The position numbers and the translations under genes are program-made. The notes under the pieces were generated by a model. That model was not told the origin of the DNA. It saw nothing but the letters and a program-made list of their open reading frames with translations, and did no database searches. A stretch of DNA of 64,000 bases from Closterium sp. Naga37s-1 (Eukaryota; Streptophyta; Zygnematophyceae; Desmidiales; Closteriaceae). Below, one piece after another: positions 1 to 9,059 of this stretch. Positions within the stretch are counted from its first letter, which is position 1. The number at the start of each line of letters is the position of its first letter. Where the stretch lies: the NCBI GenBank assembly GCA_947471745.1, contig CANJKZ010000826.1:1178001-1242000 (forward strand). The letters are read 5' to 3'.

Positions 1-108
1 GACGGGACGAAACGATACTTCCAGCGCTAATTGCGGCTGTCTATGCAGATTTCGCACAGGTACAATCGGAGTAGGTAGCCCAAACAGGATCAGGAATCAG
101 AGTACACG
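1..108. other. Unrecognised flank
   Basis: This 108-bp stretch lies upstream of the first LTR. I find no coding potential, LTR motif or repeat shared with the rest of the window. It could be host intergenic DNA or the tail of an element that starts outside the window. Confidence 0.4.
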
Positions 109-230
109 GTCAGAACTATACTGTAGGCTGTATTGGGGCACTCCTTATGGGGTACAGTATTGTTAGGTTTTGCCTATACAAACCTTGTACTGTCCTCTTT
201 CTAGTCACTCTCGTTTCCTACCTTGTGACA
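109..230 (+). repeat. Element A 5' LTR
   Basis: The stretch aligns by eye with the other short copia LTRs of the window, through shared blocks around GGCTGTA, GGGGTACAGT and the terminal ACA. It ends exactly before a primer site, which fixes the right edge. The left edge is inferred by alignment to element F and is uncertain by a few bases. Confidence 0.65.
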
Positions 231-242
231 TGGTATCAGAGC
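231..242 (+). promoter_or_regulatory. Primer binding site of element A
   Basis: The 12 bases TGGTATCAGAGC follow directly on the LTR end. This is the classic plant-type site complementary to the 3' end of initiator methionine tRNA, where minus-strand cDNA synthesis starts. A GGGCCCACC box lies downstream at 256-264. Confidence 0.9.
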
Positions 243-607
243 TGAATCGTTCCTAGGGCCCACCGAACGTTCCGCCCTGCCCTAACTGATTTTTTTTTTT
301 TTTTTTTTTATGCTGCCCCTGCAGCTGCACTGCCCTTGCAGCCCGCGTGCTGCCCCTGCGACCGTGCTGCCCCTACAGCCGTGCCTGCCCTTGTAGCGCT
401 GCCTCTGCAGCCTGCACGCCGCCCTGCCGAGCTGCGTGTCGCCCCTGCAGCCAGTGGGCACTGCCCTTGCAGCCAGCGCGCCACCCTGCCGAGCCGCGCG
501 TCGCCCCTGCAGCCCGTGGGCGCTGCCCCTGCGACCCGCGCGCCGCCCTGCCGAGCCGCACGTCGCTCCTGCTCGTCGCGACGCCCCTGCGGGACCCGCG
601 CGGTGTC
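243..607 (+). repeat. GC-rich leader of element A, first part
   Basis: Between primer site and gypsy-1 lies a T-rich run near 291-309, followed by cytosine-rich DNA made of imperfect repeats around GCCCCTGCAGCC. Open frames here exist on both strands and are by-products of the base composition. I read this as untranslated leader. It resumes at 4245 beyond gypsy-1. Confidence 0.6.
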
Positions 608-975
608 TGTGAGGATCTAGGATCGAGCTCAGAAAAGAGAATTGTAATTGAATGATCACCTGGGTACAACGCGAGGCTATATATAGGCTCGACACAAGGC
701 CCAGTAACCAGGTGTTACGCGAAGGTTCCGCGGGTCGCGAAGCGTCCCGAACAGATCCTTCCCGAATTCGGTAGAAGGCAATTCGGTGGCAACCGAAAAG
801 CCAGAATTCGGTGCACGCAACCTAGCTCGGTGCTATAACGATAATATAATATAGGAAAGCACCTAGCCTAGGAAATCAAGCAATTCATGCATGCATATAA
901 TTATCCTATGCTAGAAATAGCATGATAAAGTAAAGGCAAGCAAGCATAGCTGGCATAAGCCGTCGTACTCTCACA
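608..975 (-). repeat. Gypsy-1 3' LTR
   Basis: This 368-bp LTR starts TGTGAGGATCT and ends CTCTCACA, giving TGTGAG/CTCACA inverted tips. A TATA-like CTATATATAG lies near 677-686. The same family of LTR bounds gypsy-2. Confidence 0.85.
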
Positions 976-1186
976 GTGTCGCCCCTGCTTGTCGCGGCGC
1001 CCCCTGGGTGCCGTCCCTGCTCGTCGCGGCGCCCCCTGGACGCCGCCCCTACTCGTCGCGGCGCCCCCGGGGCGTCGCCCCTGCTCGCCGCGGCGCCCCC
1101 TGGGCGCCGTCCCTGCTCGTCGCGGCGTCCCCTGGGCGCCATCCCTGCTCGTCGTGGCACCCCCTGGGCGCCGTCGTACTCTCACA
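976..1186. repeat. Copied leader segment beside the gypsy-1 LTR
   Basis: Bases 976-1175 match 4245-4444 (copia A leader outside gypsy-1) with about one difference. The copy is followed at 1176-1186 by a second copy of the LTR tip, and then by the polypurine side of gypsy-1. The switch point sits on the shared hexamer GCCGTC. See findings. Confidence 0.75.
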
Positions 1187-1205
1187 CGTCCCCCCCTCAA
1201 AGCTG
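1187..1205 (-). promoter_or_regulatory. Gypsy-1 polypurine tract
   Basis: Read on the minus strand this is a purine run around GAGGGGGGACG just upstream of the 3' LTR tip. It matches the same position in gypsy-2 (33645-33657). In LTR elements this tract primes plus-strand synthesis. Confidence 0.6.
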
Positions 1206-3317
1206 GGTGGCGTGAGATACACCCTGCTTGACAAGATAGTCCTTGAGAGCACGACGTGCATTGCCCATATCAGCTTCTGCAACCCAACAGTCCTCAGTGG
1301 GGTCGTATCCCTTCCAGCGTATCAGGAACTCGAGGGTCTTGCCGCCGCGGCGCCGATGAGTGAGAACGCGCTCCACTTCGTACTCTGGTTCATCCTGTAC
1401 GAGAACCGGTGGTGGTGGCGGTAGCTGCCGTCCCTGGAACTGTTGGTTGGGGTCCTTGTAGGGCTTCAGTAGCTGAACATGGAAAGCGTTGTGAAGCTTC
1501 CATGTATCTGGTAAGCGCAAGCGGAATGTAACTGGTGTCACCTGTGCCTCAACGAGAAAAGGACCACAGAAGCGAGGCCGGAGTTTGGATGGGAGGTGAG
1601 ACAGGTTCAAGTTGCGCGTGTCAAGAAGCACCTGATCTCCGACTGCTACTGAGTGATCACGTCGCTGACGATCGGCATACTGCTTCTGGGAGGTCTGCAT
1701 CGTGGTGAGTCGTCGCTGAGTCTTCTCCCATAGCTGCTGCATGGTGGTGACGAAGTCATGTGCGGCTTGGACGTGTGCCGGTGTGGTTGGCTGCTGTGGT
1801 GTGAGTGGTTCCCGTCCGTAACACAGGAAGAAAGGAGTTTTCCCTGTGGCCGCATGTGATGCGTTGTTGTAAGCGAACTCTAGGGTCGGTAACTGTGTGT
1901 CCCAGTGGCTGACGTCGTCCTTGCAAGCTGTGCGCAGTAACTGTTCAACCACTTGATTGAGTCGCTCTGTCTGTCCGTCAGTCTGGGGGTGGTATGCTGA
2001 AGACATTGCAAGCTTTGTCCCCAACAGTCCCATGAGCTCCTTCCAGAACTTACTGGTGAATTTTGGGTCTCTGTCTGAGATGAGTGTAGCGGGGATGCCG
2101 TGGATGGTGATGATGCGGTCGAAGAAGAGGCGAGCAGTTGCTTCAGCTGTAGCTGTGGCGTTGGTCGGTATGAAGTGACCCATTTTGGAGAACTTATCGA
2201 TTACTACGAGGATGGAATCGTGCCCCCGTGAGGTCGAAGGAAGTCCTGTGATAAAGTCGAGGCTAACGACCTGCCATGGCTGCTCCGGTACGGGTAGAGG
2301 CTGAAGTAACCCTGCTTTTTTCTGCTTGCTGCTCTTCATCCGCTGGCACGTGTCGCATGAGGTGACGAACTGCTGCACGTCTGCTGCCATCCCGGGCCTG
2401 TAGTAATACTTCGCTATCCCTGCTAACGTCTTGTTGCTCCCGAAATGTCCCGCGTATGGTACGTCGTGAAACTCCTCCAATAGGATCTGCCGTAGCGGGG
2501 CGTAATTTGGTACCCAAATCTTTCCTGAACCCTTCCATACAGCTAAGTCTTTCTCCCACTGTAACAACTTCTTGGTCTGTGCTGTAGCGATCTCTGCGTC
2601 CACGGAGTACCCATGTTGGAATAGACCCTTGAGCAGAGGGTTCATCCCGTCGAGCTGGATGCCTGCTACATGTCCGGGGCGGCTCAACGCGTCTGCCTTG
2701 TTGTGTAGCCCGGGCTTGTAGACGATGTCGTAGTGGAAGTGAGTTTCCAGGAAGTCCACCCACCGCACCTGTCGTCGTGAGAGCGTCGGCTGCGACTTCA
2801 GGTATTTGAGACTGCAGTGGTCAGTATAGACTGTAGTCTTGGCTCCCTCTAGGTAACACCTCCACGCCTTGAAGGCTATGATTATCGCTAAGGCTTCCTT
2901 GTCATGGATGGGGTAGTTCAGTTCTGCTCCGTGTAGCTTCTTACTGAGGTAGGCGATGGGCTGCAAACCGCGTCCGTGATCCTGCATCAGTACTGCTCCG
3001 ACTGCTTGGTCACTAGCGTCTGCTTCCACCACGTAGTCCTTGTCTGGATCCGGCAAGATGAGTACTGGCGCTGTAGTCAGTGCTGTCTGTAGCTGCTCCA
3101 TGGCTTGCTGATGAGGGGTATCCCATTTGTAGGGCGTATCCTTTTTCAGTAGGTCGGTCAATGGCGCTGCTATCTTAGCGTACTGCGGCACGAACCTGTT
3201 GTAGTAGTTGGCGAAGCCTAGGAACTGCTGCAACTCCTTCACGTTCTCCGGTACTTTCCACTTCTTGACGGCTTCGATCTTCCGCGGGTCCACGTGTACG
3301 CCCTCGGCACTCACCAT
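1197..3317 (-). CDS. Gypsy-1 pol: RT end, RNase H, integrase, chromodomain
   Basis: This 706-residue open frame belongs to the gypsy-1 fossil. RT thumb motifs lie near residues 30-50 (QQFLGFANYYNRFVP). RNase H covers about 95-215, with EADASDQAVGAVL and YTDHCSLKYL. Integrase has its zinc-binding H284, H291, C321 and C324, and the catalytic triad D354, D415 and E451, with the family's 35-residue spacing between the last two. A chromodomain (EYEVERVL through IRWKGYDPTEDCW) closes the protein near 635-685. This order (RT, RNase H, integrase, chromodomain) is that of Ty3/gypsy chromoviruses, whose chromodomain is thought to guide insertion to marked chromatin. The start shown is only the first methionine of the frame, since the upstream RT lies in the adjoining stretch. 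Confidence 0.85.
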   Translation of the reverse strand: MVSAEGVHVDPRKIEAVKKWKVPENVKELQQFLGFANYYNRFVPQYAKIAAPLTDLLKKDTPYKWDTPHQQAMEQLQTALTTAPVLILPDPDKDYVVEADASDQAVGAVLMQDHGRGLQPIAYLSKKLHGAELNYPIHDKEALAIIIAFKAWRCYLEGAKTTVYTDHCSLKYLKSQPTLSRRQVRWVDFLETHFHYDIVYKPGLHNKADALSRPGHVAGIQLDGMNPLLKGLFQHGYSVDAEIATAQTKKLLQWEKDLAVWKGSGKIWVPNYAPLRQILLEEFHDVPYAGHFGSNKTLAGIAKYYYRPGMAADVQQFVTSCDTCQRMKSSKQKKAGLLQPLPVPEQPWQVVSLDFITGLPSTSRGHDSILVVIDKFSKMGHFIPTNATATAEATARLFFDRIITIHGIPATLISDRDPKFTSKFWKELMGLLGTKLAMSSAYHPQTDGQTERLNQVVEQLLRTACKDDVSHWDTQLPTLEFAYNNASHAATGKTPFFLCYGREPLTPQQPTTPAHVQAAHDFVTTMQQLWEKTQRRLTTMQTSQKQYADRQRRDHSVAVGDQVLLDTRNLNLSHLPSKLRPRFCGPFLVEAQVTPVTFRLRLPDTWKLHNAFHVQLLKPYKDPNQQFQGRQLPPPPPVLVQDEPEYEVERVLTHRRRGGKTLEFLIRWKGYDPTEDCWVAEADMGNARRALKDYLVKQGVSHATQL

Positions 3318-3662
3318 GCACCTTCTTCAGGGCGAAGTCGCTCTTCGACAGCTTCACGTAGAACTTGTTTTTCTGCAGGATCTCGAACACCTTCCGCAGA
3401 TGCTCCACGTGCTCCTTCATGTTCTTGGAGTAGATAAGACTGTCGTCCAGGTACACCACTACGCACTCGTCCAGTAGGGGTCGTAAGATGTGATTCATCT
3501 CCGCCTGAAACGTTGCTGGTGCGTTGCAGAGTACGAACGGCATCACCAAGTATTCGTAGGAGCCGTATCTGGTACGGAACACCGTCTTGTGGACCGAGTT
3601 GTCTGCCATCTTGATCTGCCAGTAACCCGATCGTAGGTCCAGCTTCGAAAATACTGTTGCTC
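3175..3662 (-). pseudogene. Gypsy-1 RT palm fragment
   Basis: This fragment encodes the RT fingers-palm part: FSKLDLRSGYWQI, then FRTRYGSYEYLVMPF, APATFQ and the catalytic box VYLDDSLIYS. It lies upstream (minus sense) of the RNase H-integrase frame of the same element and ends where a copia 3' end begins. It is part of a broken fossil. Confidence 0.8.
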
Positions 3663-3906
3663 TGTGAAGAAATGAGGAATGGAATGGGAGTTTCACTAGC
3701 AAGCAGTTGAGTACATATAGCAAACCCTAAATTGGGCTGTACTCACTATTGAGTACCCCACTGCAGGCTAGACAAACATAACATTCTGACACACCCCCAT
3801 AGCCAAAGTGGGGTGTAATCAGCACAACAAGCAAGCAAAACACAAGCTCAGGGTGGATCACAATGTCACCACACAATCTGAGCACAAGTACAAGAAGCAA
3901 CAGTTT
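3663..3906 (-). mobile_element. Copia 3' end piece O inside gypsy-1
   Basis: Bases 3663-3791 look like a 129-bp copia LTR in minus orientation (TGTGAAGAAATGAGG at its edge and TTCTGACA at the other). Bases 3792-3906 carry the polypurine complement CACCCCCATAG and the conserved copia 3' UTR block with CTCAGGGTGGATCAC. On its right it meets the gypsy-1 LTR. Only this end of the copia element is present. Confidence 0.7.
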
Positions 3907-4244
3907 AAAGAGAATTGTAATTGAATGATCACCTGGGTACAACGCGAGGCTATATATAGGCTCGACACAAGGCCCAGTAACCAGGTGTTACGCGAAGGTT
4001 CCGCGGCGCGAAGCGTCCCGAACAGATCCTTCCCGAATTCGGTAGAAGGCAATTCGGTGGCAACCGAAAAGCCAGAATTCGGTGCACAACCTAGCTCGGT
4101 GCTATAACGATAATATAATATAGGAAAGCACCTAGCCTAGGAAATCAAGCAATTCATGCATGCATATAATTATCCTATGCTAGAAATAGCATGATAAAGT
4201 AAAGGCAAGCAAGCATAGCTGGCATAAGCCGTCGTACTCTCACA
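3907..4244 (-). repeat. Gypsy-1 5' LTR
   Basis: These 338 bp match 634-975 almost base for base and end CTCTCACA, followed by the target repeat GTGTC. This edge fixes the right boundary of gypsy-1 in the leader of copia A. Confidence 0.8.
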
Positions 4245-5210
4245 GTGTCGCCCCTGCTTGTCGCGGCGCCCCCTGGGCGCCGTCCCTGCTCGTCGCGGCG
4301 CCCCCTGGACGCCGCCCCTACTCGTCGCGGCGCCCCCGGGGCGTCGCCCCTGCTCGCCGCGGCGCCCCCTGGGCGCCGTCCCTGCTCGTCGCGGCGTCCC
4401 CTGGGCGCCATCCCTGCTCGTCGTGGCACCCCCTGGGCGCCGTCCCGGCTCGTCGCGGAGCCCCCCCCCCCCCCCCCCCTGCCGCGATCGCGGCCCCGCC
4501 CTGCAGCAGCTGCCGCGGAGCCCCCTGCCGCAGTCGCGGCCCCTCCCTGTAGCAGATGCCGCGGAGCCCCCTCCCCTGCCGCCGTCGCGGCCCCGCCCTG
4601 CAGCAACTGCCGCGGAGCCCCCCCCCCCCCTGCCGCATTCGCGGCCCCGCCCTGCAGCAACTGCCGCGGAGCCCCCTGCCGCAGTCGCGGCCCCGCCTTG
4701 CAACAGCTGCCGCGGAGCCCCCTGCCGCCGTCGCGGCCCCGCCCTACAGCAGCTGCCGCGGAGCCCCCTGCCGCGGTCGCGGCCCCGCCCTGCAGCAGCT
4801 GCCGCGGAGCCCCATGCTGCTGACGCGGCCCTGCCCTGCAGCCGCTGTCGCGGCCCCGCCGTCGCCGCCGTCGTGCGCCTGCCCTGCCGCCGCCCGCCGA
4901 GCGCCGGCCCTGCTCGCCCGGTGAGCGCCTGCCCTTCCTGCCCCTAGTGAGCACCTGCCCTACCCATGCTTCCCACACTCTTGCCTTACTAGCGTACTGC
5001 TGCGCCTGCCTGCCAGCCGAGCTGCGCCGCCCAGCTGAGCAGCGCCGCCCAGCCACGCCGAGCCGCCCAGCCGAGCCGCGTCGTGCTGTCGGGCTATGCA
5101 GCCCTGCTCTCCTGAGCCGCACTGCCCTGCCCGCGCTGCTACTGCTGCTACTGCTATTATTGCTACTACTGCTGCTACGACTGCTACTGCTGCTACTGGC
5201 GGTGGCCAGA
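4245..5210 (+). repeat. GC-rich minisatellite leader of A, second part
   Basis: The leader resumes with units around CTGCTCGTCGCGGCGCCCCC. From about 4456 to 4860 it continues with a tandem array of about 45-bp units built around CCGCCCTGCAGCAGCTGCCG, with several long cytosine runs. It ends in CTGCTACTGCTAC-type triplets near 5140-5200. The many long frames on both strands are low-complexity by-products. Confidence 0.7.
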
Positions 5211-5347
5211 TGCAGCTCCAGTGACGTCCTCGCGAGTCTCTCACGCCCCAGCAGCTTCGTGAGTGGTACGCTAGTTGGGGTTGTGGCGGTGGCCGTTGTG
5301 GCTGTCGCCCTTGAGCTGGTTAGTCGGGAGAGTCTGGCAGTGGCCAG

Positions 5348-5539
5348 ATGCAGCTGCAGCAGCGTCCCCGCGAGACTTTTACGCCCCAGCAGCTTCGTGA
5401 GTGGTACGCTCAGAGTAGAGGGTCACGGAGTACTGCTCGCTGCCCGTACGTCATCCGCACTGGTGCTCGAGCTAGTCAACCTTGCGGGACGATTGGTCAC
5501 ACAGAGTCCCGCTGCTTTGCCTGTCTGAGCGACGTCTAG
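5348..5539 (+). pseudogene. Element A Gag C-terminal part
   Basis: This short frame encodes the part of Gag before protease: PQQLREWYAQ, then a cysteine-histidine knuckle of the form C-x13-C-x4-H-x4-C (CPYVIRTG through HTESRC). The neighbouring DNA around 5210-5280 has a second copy of the PQQLREW-coding segment. The knuckle is expected to bind element RNA. It belongs to a broken fossil. Confidence 0.6.
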
Positions 5540-5682
5540 CTTACAGAGTTTGGCAACGCGGCTGAGCTCCCCGACTGGGTGGAGCAGCTTAGGTAGAGGG
5601 TAGATATCTTTGCTCTTGACTATGATGCTATCCTCACTGCCATGTATGCATTGCCTACTAGTGCTGAGGGTGCCTGTTACCT

Positions 5683-6750
5683 GTGTGTGCCGCTCTAGGT
5701 GCTGGTGAGGCTGCTGCTCTAGGTGCTGGTGCGTCTCCTCCTCCAGGTGCCGGTGAGGCTGCTGCTCTAGGCGCTAGTGAGTCCACTGCTCCAGGTACTG
5801 GTGAGTCTGCTCTCTCTGGTACTGCGCCAGCTGTGGCCTTGCACACTTTCACCCTTGACTCGGGTGCTTCCCGCTCCTTCTTTCACGACTGCACCACACT
5901 CTCGCCGCTCAGTCGGCCGGTGGCAGTCTCTCTGGCTGACCCCTCTGGGGGTCCGGTCCTTGCACACTACTCCACGGTTCTGCCGTGTCCGGCGGTCCCG
6001 TCTGGCTCTCTGTCTGGCCTCCACCTCCCCTCGTTCTCCACGAACTTGGTGAGTGGAGCTGACCTTCAGGACGCGTGGGTTGACCAGTTCACTCCTGGAG
6101 GTCACCGGGTGATCCACTGTTCGTGTGCTCGGACGGGCCGGCACCTGGCCACGTTCACCCGTCAGCCTGGGTCGAGTCTGTACACCCTGACTACCGTGTC
6201 TCCTCCGGTCGCTGAGTCTGGTCAGGTAGCCGCGTCGGGTCAGGTGTTTGCTCGAGCGTCTCGGTCTGGTCCTGAGTCTGCCCCCTGCTCGTGTCGCCTC
6301 CTGTCTCACCAGACTCTCCTCTGGCACCACCGCCTTGGTCACCCCTCCCTGCCTCGTCTTCGAGGCATGGCCTCTCGTGTCCTTGTCACTGGTCTTCCCC
6401 GGTCTCTCCCTCCCCTTCCCCCGGGGCCTGCCCCTACCTGCGTTCCTTACGTCGAGGGGCGGCAGCACGCCGCTCCTCACTCCTCCGAGTTCCCTCCGAC
6501 GGAGGCTCCCTTGCAGACTCTTCACATGGACGTGCGGGGCTCCGCCCGCGTCCGTGGACAGGGTCACGAGCGCTACTTTCTGCTGGTCGTTGACGACTAC
6601 TCGCGTTACACCACAGTCTTCCCCTTGCGCCGCAAGGGTGAGGTAACTGAGGTACTGATCGATTGGATCCGCACTGCCTGTCGTCAGCTCAGCGAGACTT
6701 TCCGCTCGGACCTACCTGTTCTGCGTCTGCACTCCGACATAGGTGGATAG
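5683..6750 (+). pseudogene. Element A protease and integrase region
   Basis: This 355-residue frame starts in an alanine-glycine-rich stretch, passes the aspartic protease motif LDSGASRSFFHD, then the GAG-pre-integrase zinc motif (HHRLGHPSLPRLRG with a later CVPYVEG), and enters the integrase core (DVRGSARVRGQGHERYFLLVVDDYSRY). The order protease-integrase ahead of RT is diagnostic for Ty1/copia. It is part of a broken fossil and is not presented as a functional protein. Confidence 0.7.
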
Positions 6751-7290
6751 TTTTCCTCCAACCTTCTGCGAGCCTTCTGTCGTGTGGAGGGCATCCACCA
6801 GACGTTCACGCTTCCGGCCTCTCCGCAGCAAAATGGGATTTCTGAGCGCCGCATTGGCATGGTCATGGACGTTGCTCGTACGTCCATGATCCATGCTGCT
6901 CCCCATTTTCAGTGGCCGTTCGCGGTTCAGTACGCTGCGCATCAACTCAACCTCCAGCCTCGGGTCTCCATGCAGGAGACCACACCTACACTGCGGTGGA
7001 CGGGGAAGGTTGGCGATGCGACTTGTCTGCGGACAAGCTGTCCTCCCGCGCTGTTCCCTGCGTCTTCCTTGGCTTCCCCCCTGATGCGCCTGGTTGGCAG
7101 TTTTACCACCCCACCTCGCGCCATTATCTGTCCTCTCAGGACGTCACGTTTGACGAGTCGGTTCCTTACTACCGTCTCTTCCCCTACCGCACAGCCCCCC
7201 TCCCCCCCCCCGCCGCTCTTCCTCGCGCCAGGTCCCCCCCCGGTAGACCCCCTCCCCCTCAGGGTCCTGCCCCCTCAGGTGTGTCCCAGG
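6751..7290 (+). pseudogene. Element A integrase end remnant
   Basis: Codons here match the integrase end of the other copia copies: ASPQQNG, IGMVMDVARTSMIHA, the QLNLQPRVS segment and the DAPGWQFYHPTSR segment. The stretch leads into a proline-rich run and the repetitive linker. It is a broken part of element A. Confidence 0.6.
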
Positions 7291-7768
7291 TAGACGCACT
7301 CGAGCCGGTCGAGGTAGCTGTTGACTCTGGCGCTGCTAGGGGTGCTTAGCCTGGGGGTGCTGAGTCTGGGGGTGCTGAGTCTGGGGGTGTTGAGCCTGGG
7401 GGTGCTGAGCCTTGGGTTGCTGAGTCTGGGGGTCCCGAGCCTGAGGGTGCTGAGCCTGCGCGTGTGGAGTCTGGAGGTGCTGAGCCTGGAGGTCCCTCGG
7501 GTTCTTCGTCCCGACGGGAGCCTCTCTCTCCACAGCAGCTGCGCGAGTGGTTTGCTCGGTGCTGGAGCCATGCTGCTGGAGCTAGTAGTGCTACAGGCGC
7601 TGGAGGTCCTGCTGCTGCTGGGGCTGCTGGGGGTTCTGAGCCATTGGTCCCGGAGGTGCTCGTACTGGAGGTACTAGAGCTGCTGGGCCTGGTGTTTCTG
7701 CAGGAGCTGGAGCTGGAGATGCTCGAGGTGCTGGTGCAGGTGCTGCTGGAGGTGCTGGAGCTGGCGCT
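7291..7768 (+). repeat. Repetitive integrase-RT linker of A
   Basis: Tandem 15-bp units of the type CTGGGGGTGCTGAGC (about 7340-7500) are followed by GCTGGAG/GGTGCTGG-type triplet-rich DNA. In the frame of related elements these encode PGGAE-type and GAG-type repeats between integrase and RT. The stretch ends where opposite-strand element B begins. Confidence 0.65.
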
Positions 7769-8923
7769 AATGGTGCGCTGTGCTCTGTCCCGGGTGATCT
7801 GCAAGCCAAGGTAACTGCGCAGTTCACCCAGGTCTGTGCACGTGTGTCTCTTCTGCAGCTCGGACTTCACGTGGGCGAGTCCAGCAGTCTCAGCAGTAGC
7901 AAAGACCAAGTCGTCGACGTACACGAGGATGTAGAACGGCGGCAAAGAGGTGTCGGTGCGTAGAAACAGCGACGGGTCGGCAGTAGAAGGAGCAAACCCA
8001 AGAGCCGCAAGTGTAGTCCTCAGTGTGTCGTGCCACTCACGAGGCGCCTGGCGGAGACCGTAGACTGGCCGCCGGAGGCTCCACTGGGTACCAGGAGGAA
8101 ACGACCCAGTGAAGCCAGGAGGGCGGTGCAGCCAGATCTCCTCGTGCAGGCTGCCCTATAGGAAAGCAGTACTGAAGTCAAGAGAGTGAAGCTCGTAGTC
8201 GCGCTGAGCGGATATGTGCAGTAGCACCCGAAGAGTGGTCATCTTCGGGGTGGGAGAGAAGGTCTGAAAGTAGTCAACTCCCTGCCGCTGACTAAAGCCA
8301 CGAGCCACGTAACGCGCCTTGAAGACAGGCGGAGAACCCGGCGGCCGCTTCACCCTGAAAATCCACATGCCACTGACGATGTTCGCCCCAGGTGGGGGAA
8401 CCTCGTCGACGTAGGTGCCTGTGGACTTCCAAGAAGCCATCTCTGCGTCCATGGCTGACTGCCACTGTGAGGAGTAGGGACCCTCGATCGCCTCAGCGTA
8501 CGATCGAGGAGTCGGGATGTCTGGTGCATCCGGGTCTCCCTCACGGGCAATCAGCGTGGACACAAGATGAGGCAAAGCAGCAGCAAAACACTGGAACTCC
8601 TCCTGCCTGTCCTCAAGGACGTCCGTGCTAAGAGCACACTCACCCCCGACGGACGGAGGATAGACAGACTCAGACTCAGCAACAAGACTAGCAGCGTAGT
8701 CTAGACGACAGCGAGCAGCAAAGTCGACAAGCTCAGCAACCAAGGCAGACGCAGCAGTGGACTCAAAGGAAGGGTCAGTGACAACAGTAGCCAGGAGACG
8801 CGTGACAGTAGGACTGGCAGTACGAAGAGAGTCAGACTCCGGGTCAGCAAGAGCAGGAAGAGAGGACTCTGGAGGAGACGGCAACGGGACACGCAGAGGA
8901 GCAGTGGAAGGACGCAGTGCCAT
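7769..8923 (-). pseudogene. Element B RT region
   Basis: The minus-strand DNA encodes Ty1/copia RT motifs: WKSTGTYVDEVPPPGANIVSGMW near the start, RYVARGFSQRQGVDYFQTFSP, LDFSTAFL, and later FYILVYVDDLVFATA (the YVDD catalytic box) and LGELRSYLGLQITRDRA. Residues upstream of the RT core are serine-proline-rich. It ends at the junction with element A. This is a broken remnant. Confidence 0.75.
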
Positions 8924-9059
8924 CTGGTGTGTGCCTGGGACCGCAGGAAGACGCGGACGCGGAGCACTACTAGTGCGAGCAGCACGAACAGGCGACGCAG
9001 GACGAGGCGCAGGCTCACGACGCTCAGTAAGACCTCCAGTAGGACCAGTGTAGGGAGAA

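Larger units (their letters stand above)
608..4244 (-). mobile_element. Chromovirus gypsy-1, nested in A, broken
   Basis: This Ty3/gypsy element sits on the minus strand in the leader of copia A. It has LTRs at 608-975 and 3907-4244 and is flanked by the 5-bp repeat GTGTC (603-607 and 4245-4249), so the outer edges are secure. Inside are RT, RNase H, integrase and a C-terminal chromodomain (1197 to about 3662), and a 3' end piece of a copia element (3663-3906). Gag, protease and a primer site are not visible. The shared LTR part of about 338 bp shows almost no substitutions by eye and two small length differences, so the pair looks young although the element is broken (a few breaks). A 200-bp copy of flanking leader lies just inside the left LTR. 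Confidence 0.85.
109..7768 (+). mobile_element. Copia element A, broken, hosting gypsy-1
   Basis: This is a Ty1/copia fossil on the plus strand. Visible parts in order are a 5' LTR (about 109-230), a primer site, a GC-rich leader (243-607, resumed at 4245-5210 after the nested gypsy-1), a Gag C-terminal part near 5210-5660, protease and integrase (about 5683-7290) and the start of the repetitive linker. No RT, RNase H or 3' LTR of its own is visible. At about 7769 it abuts element B in the opposite orientation. It is broken, with several breaks. The Gag-integrase order before RT places it in Ty1/copia. Only one LTR is present, so age cannot be judged from LTR pairs, but it is older than gypsy-1 nested in it. 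Confidence 0.8.

Noticed and set aside
1197-3317. Host chromodomain protein
   Set aside because: The chromodomain is the C-terminal end of a gypsy integrase with full RNase H and integrase motifs upstream, and it is bounded by LTRs.
7321-7677. Leu-Val-Ser-rich frame of repeating LGVLS units
   Set aside because: It is an alternative frame of the 15-bp linker minisatellite. The frame shared with related elements encodes PGGAE-type repeats.
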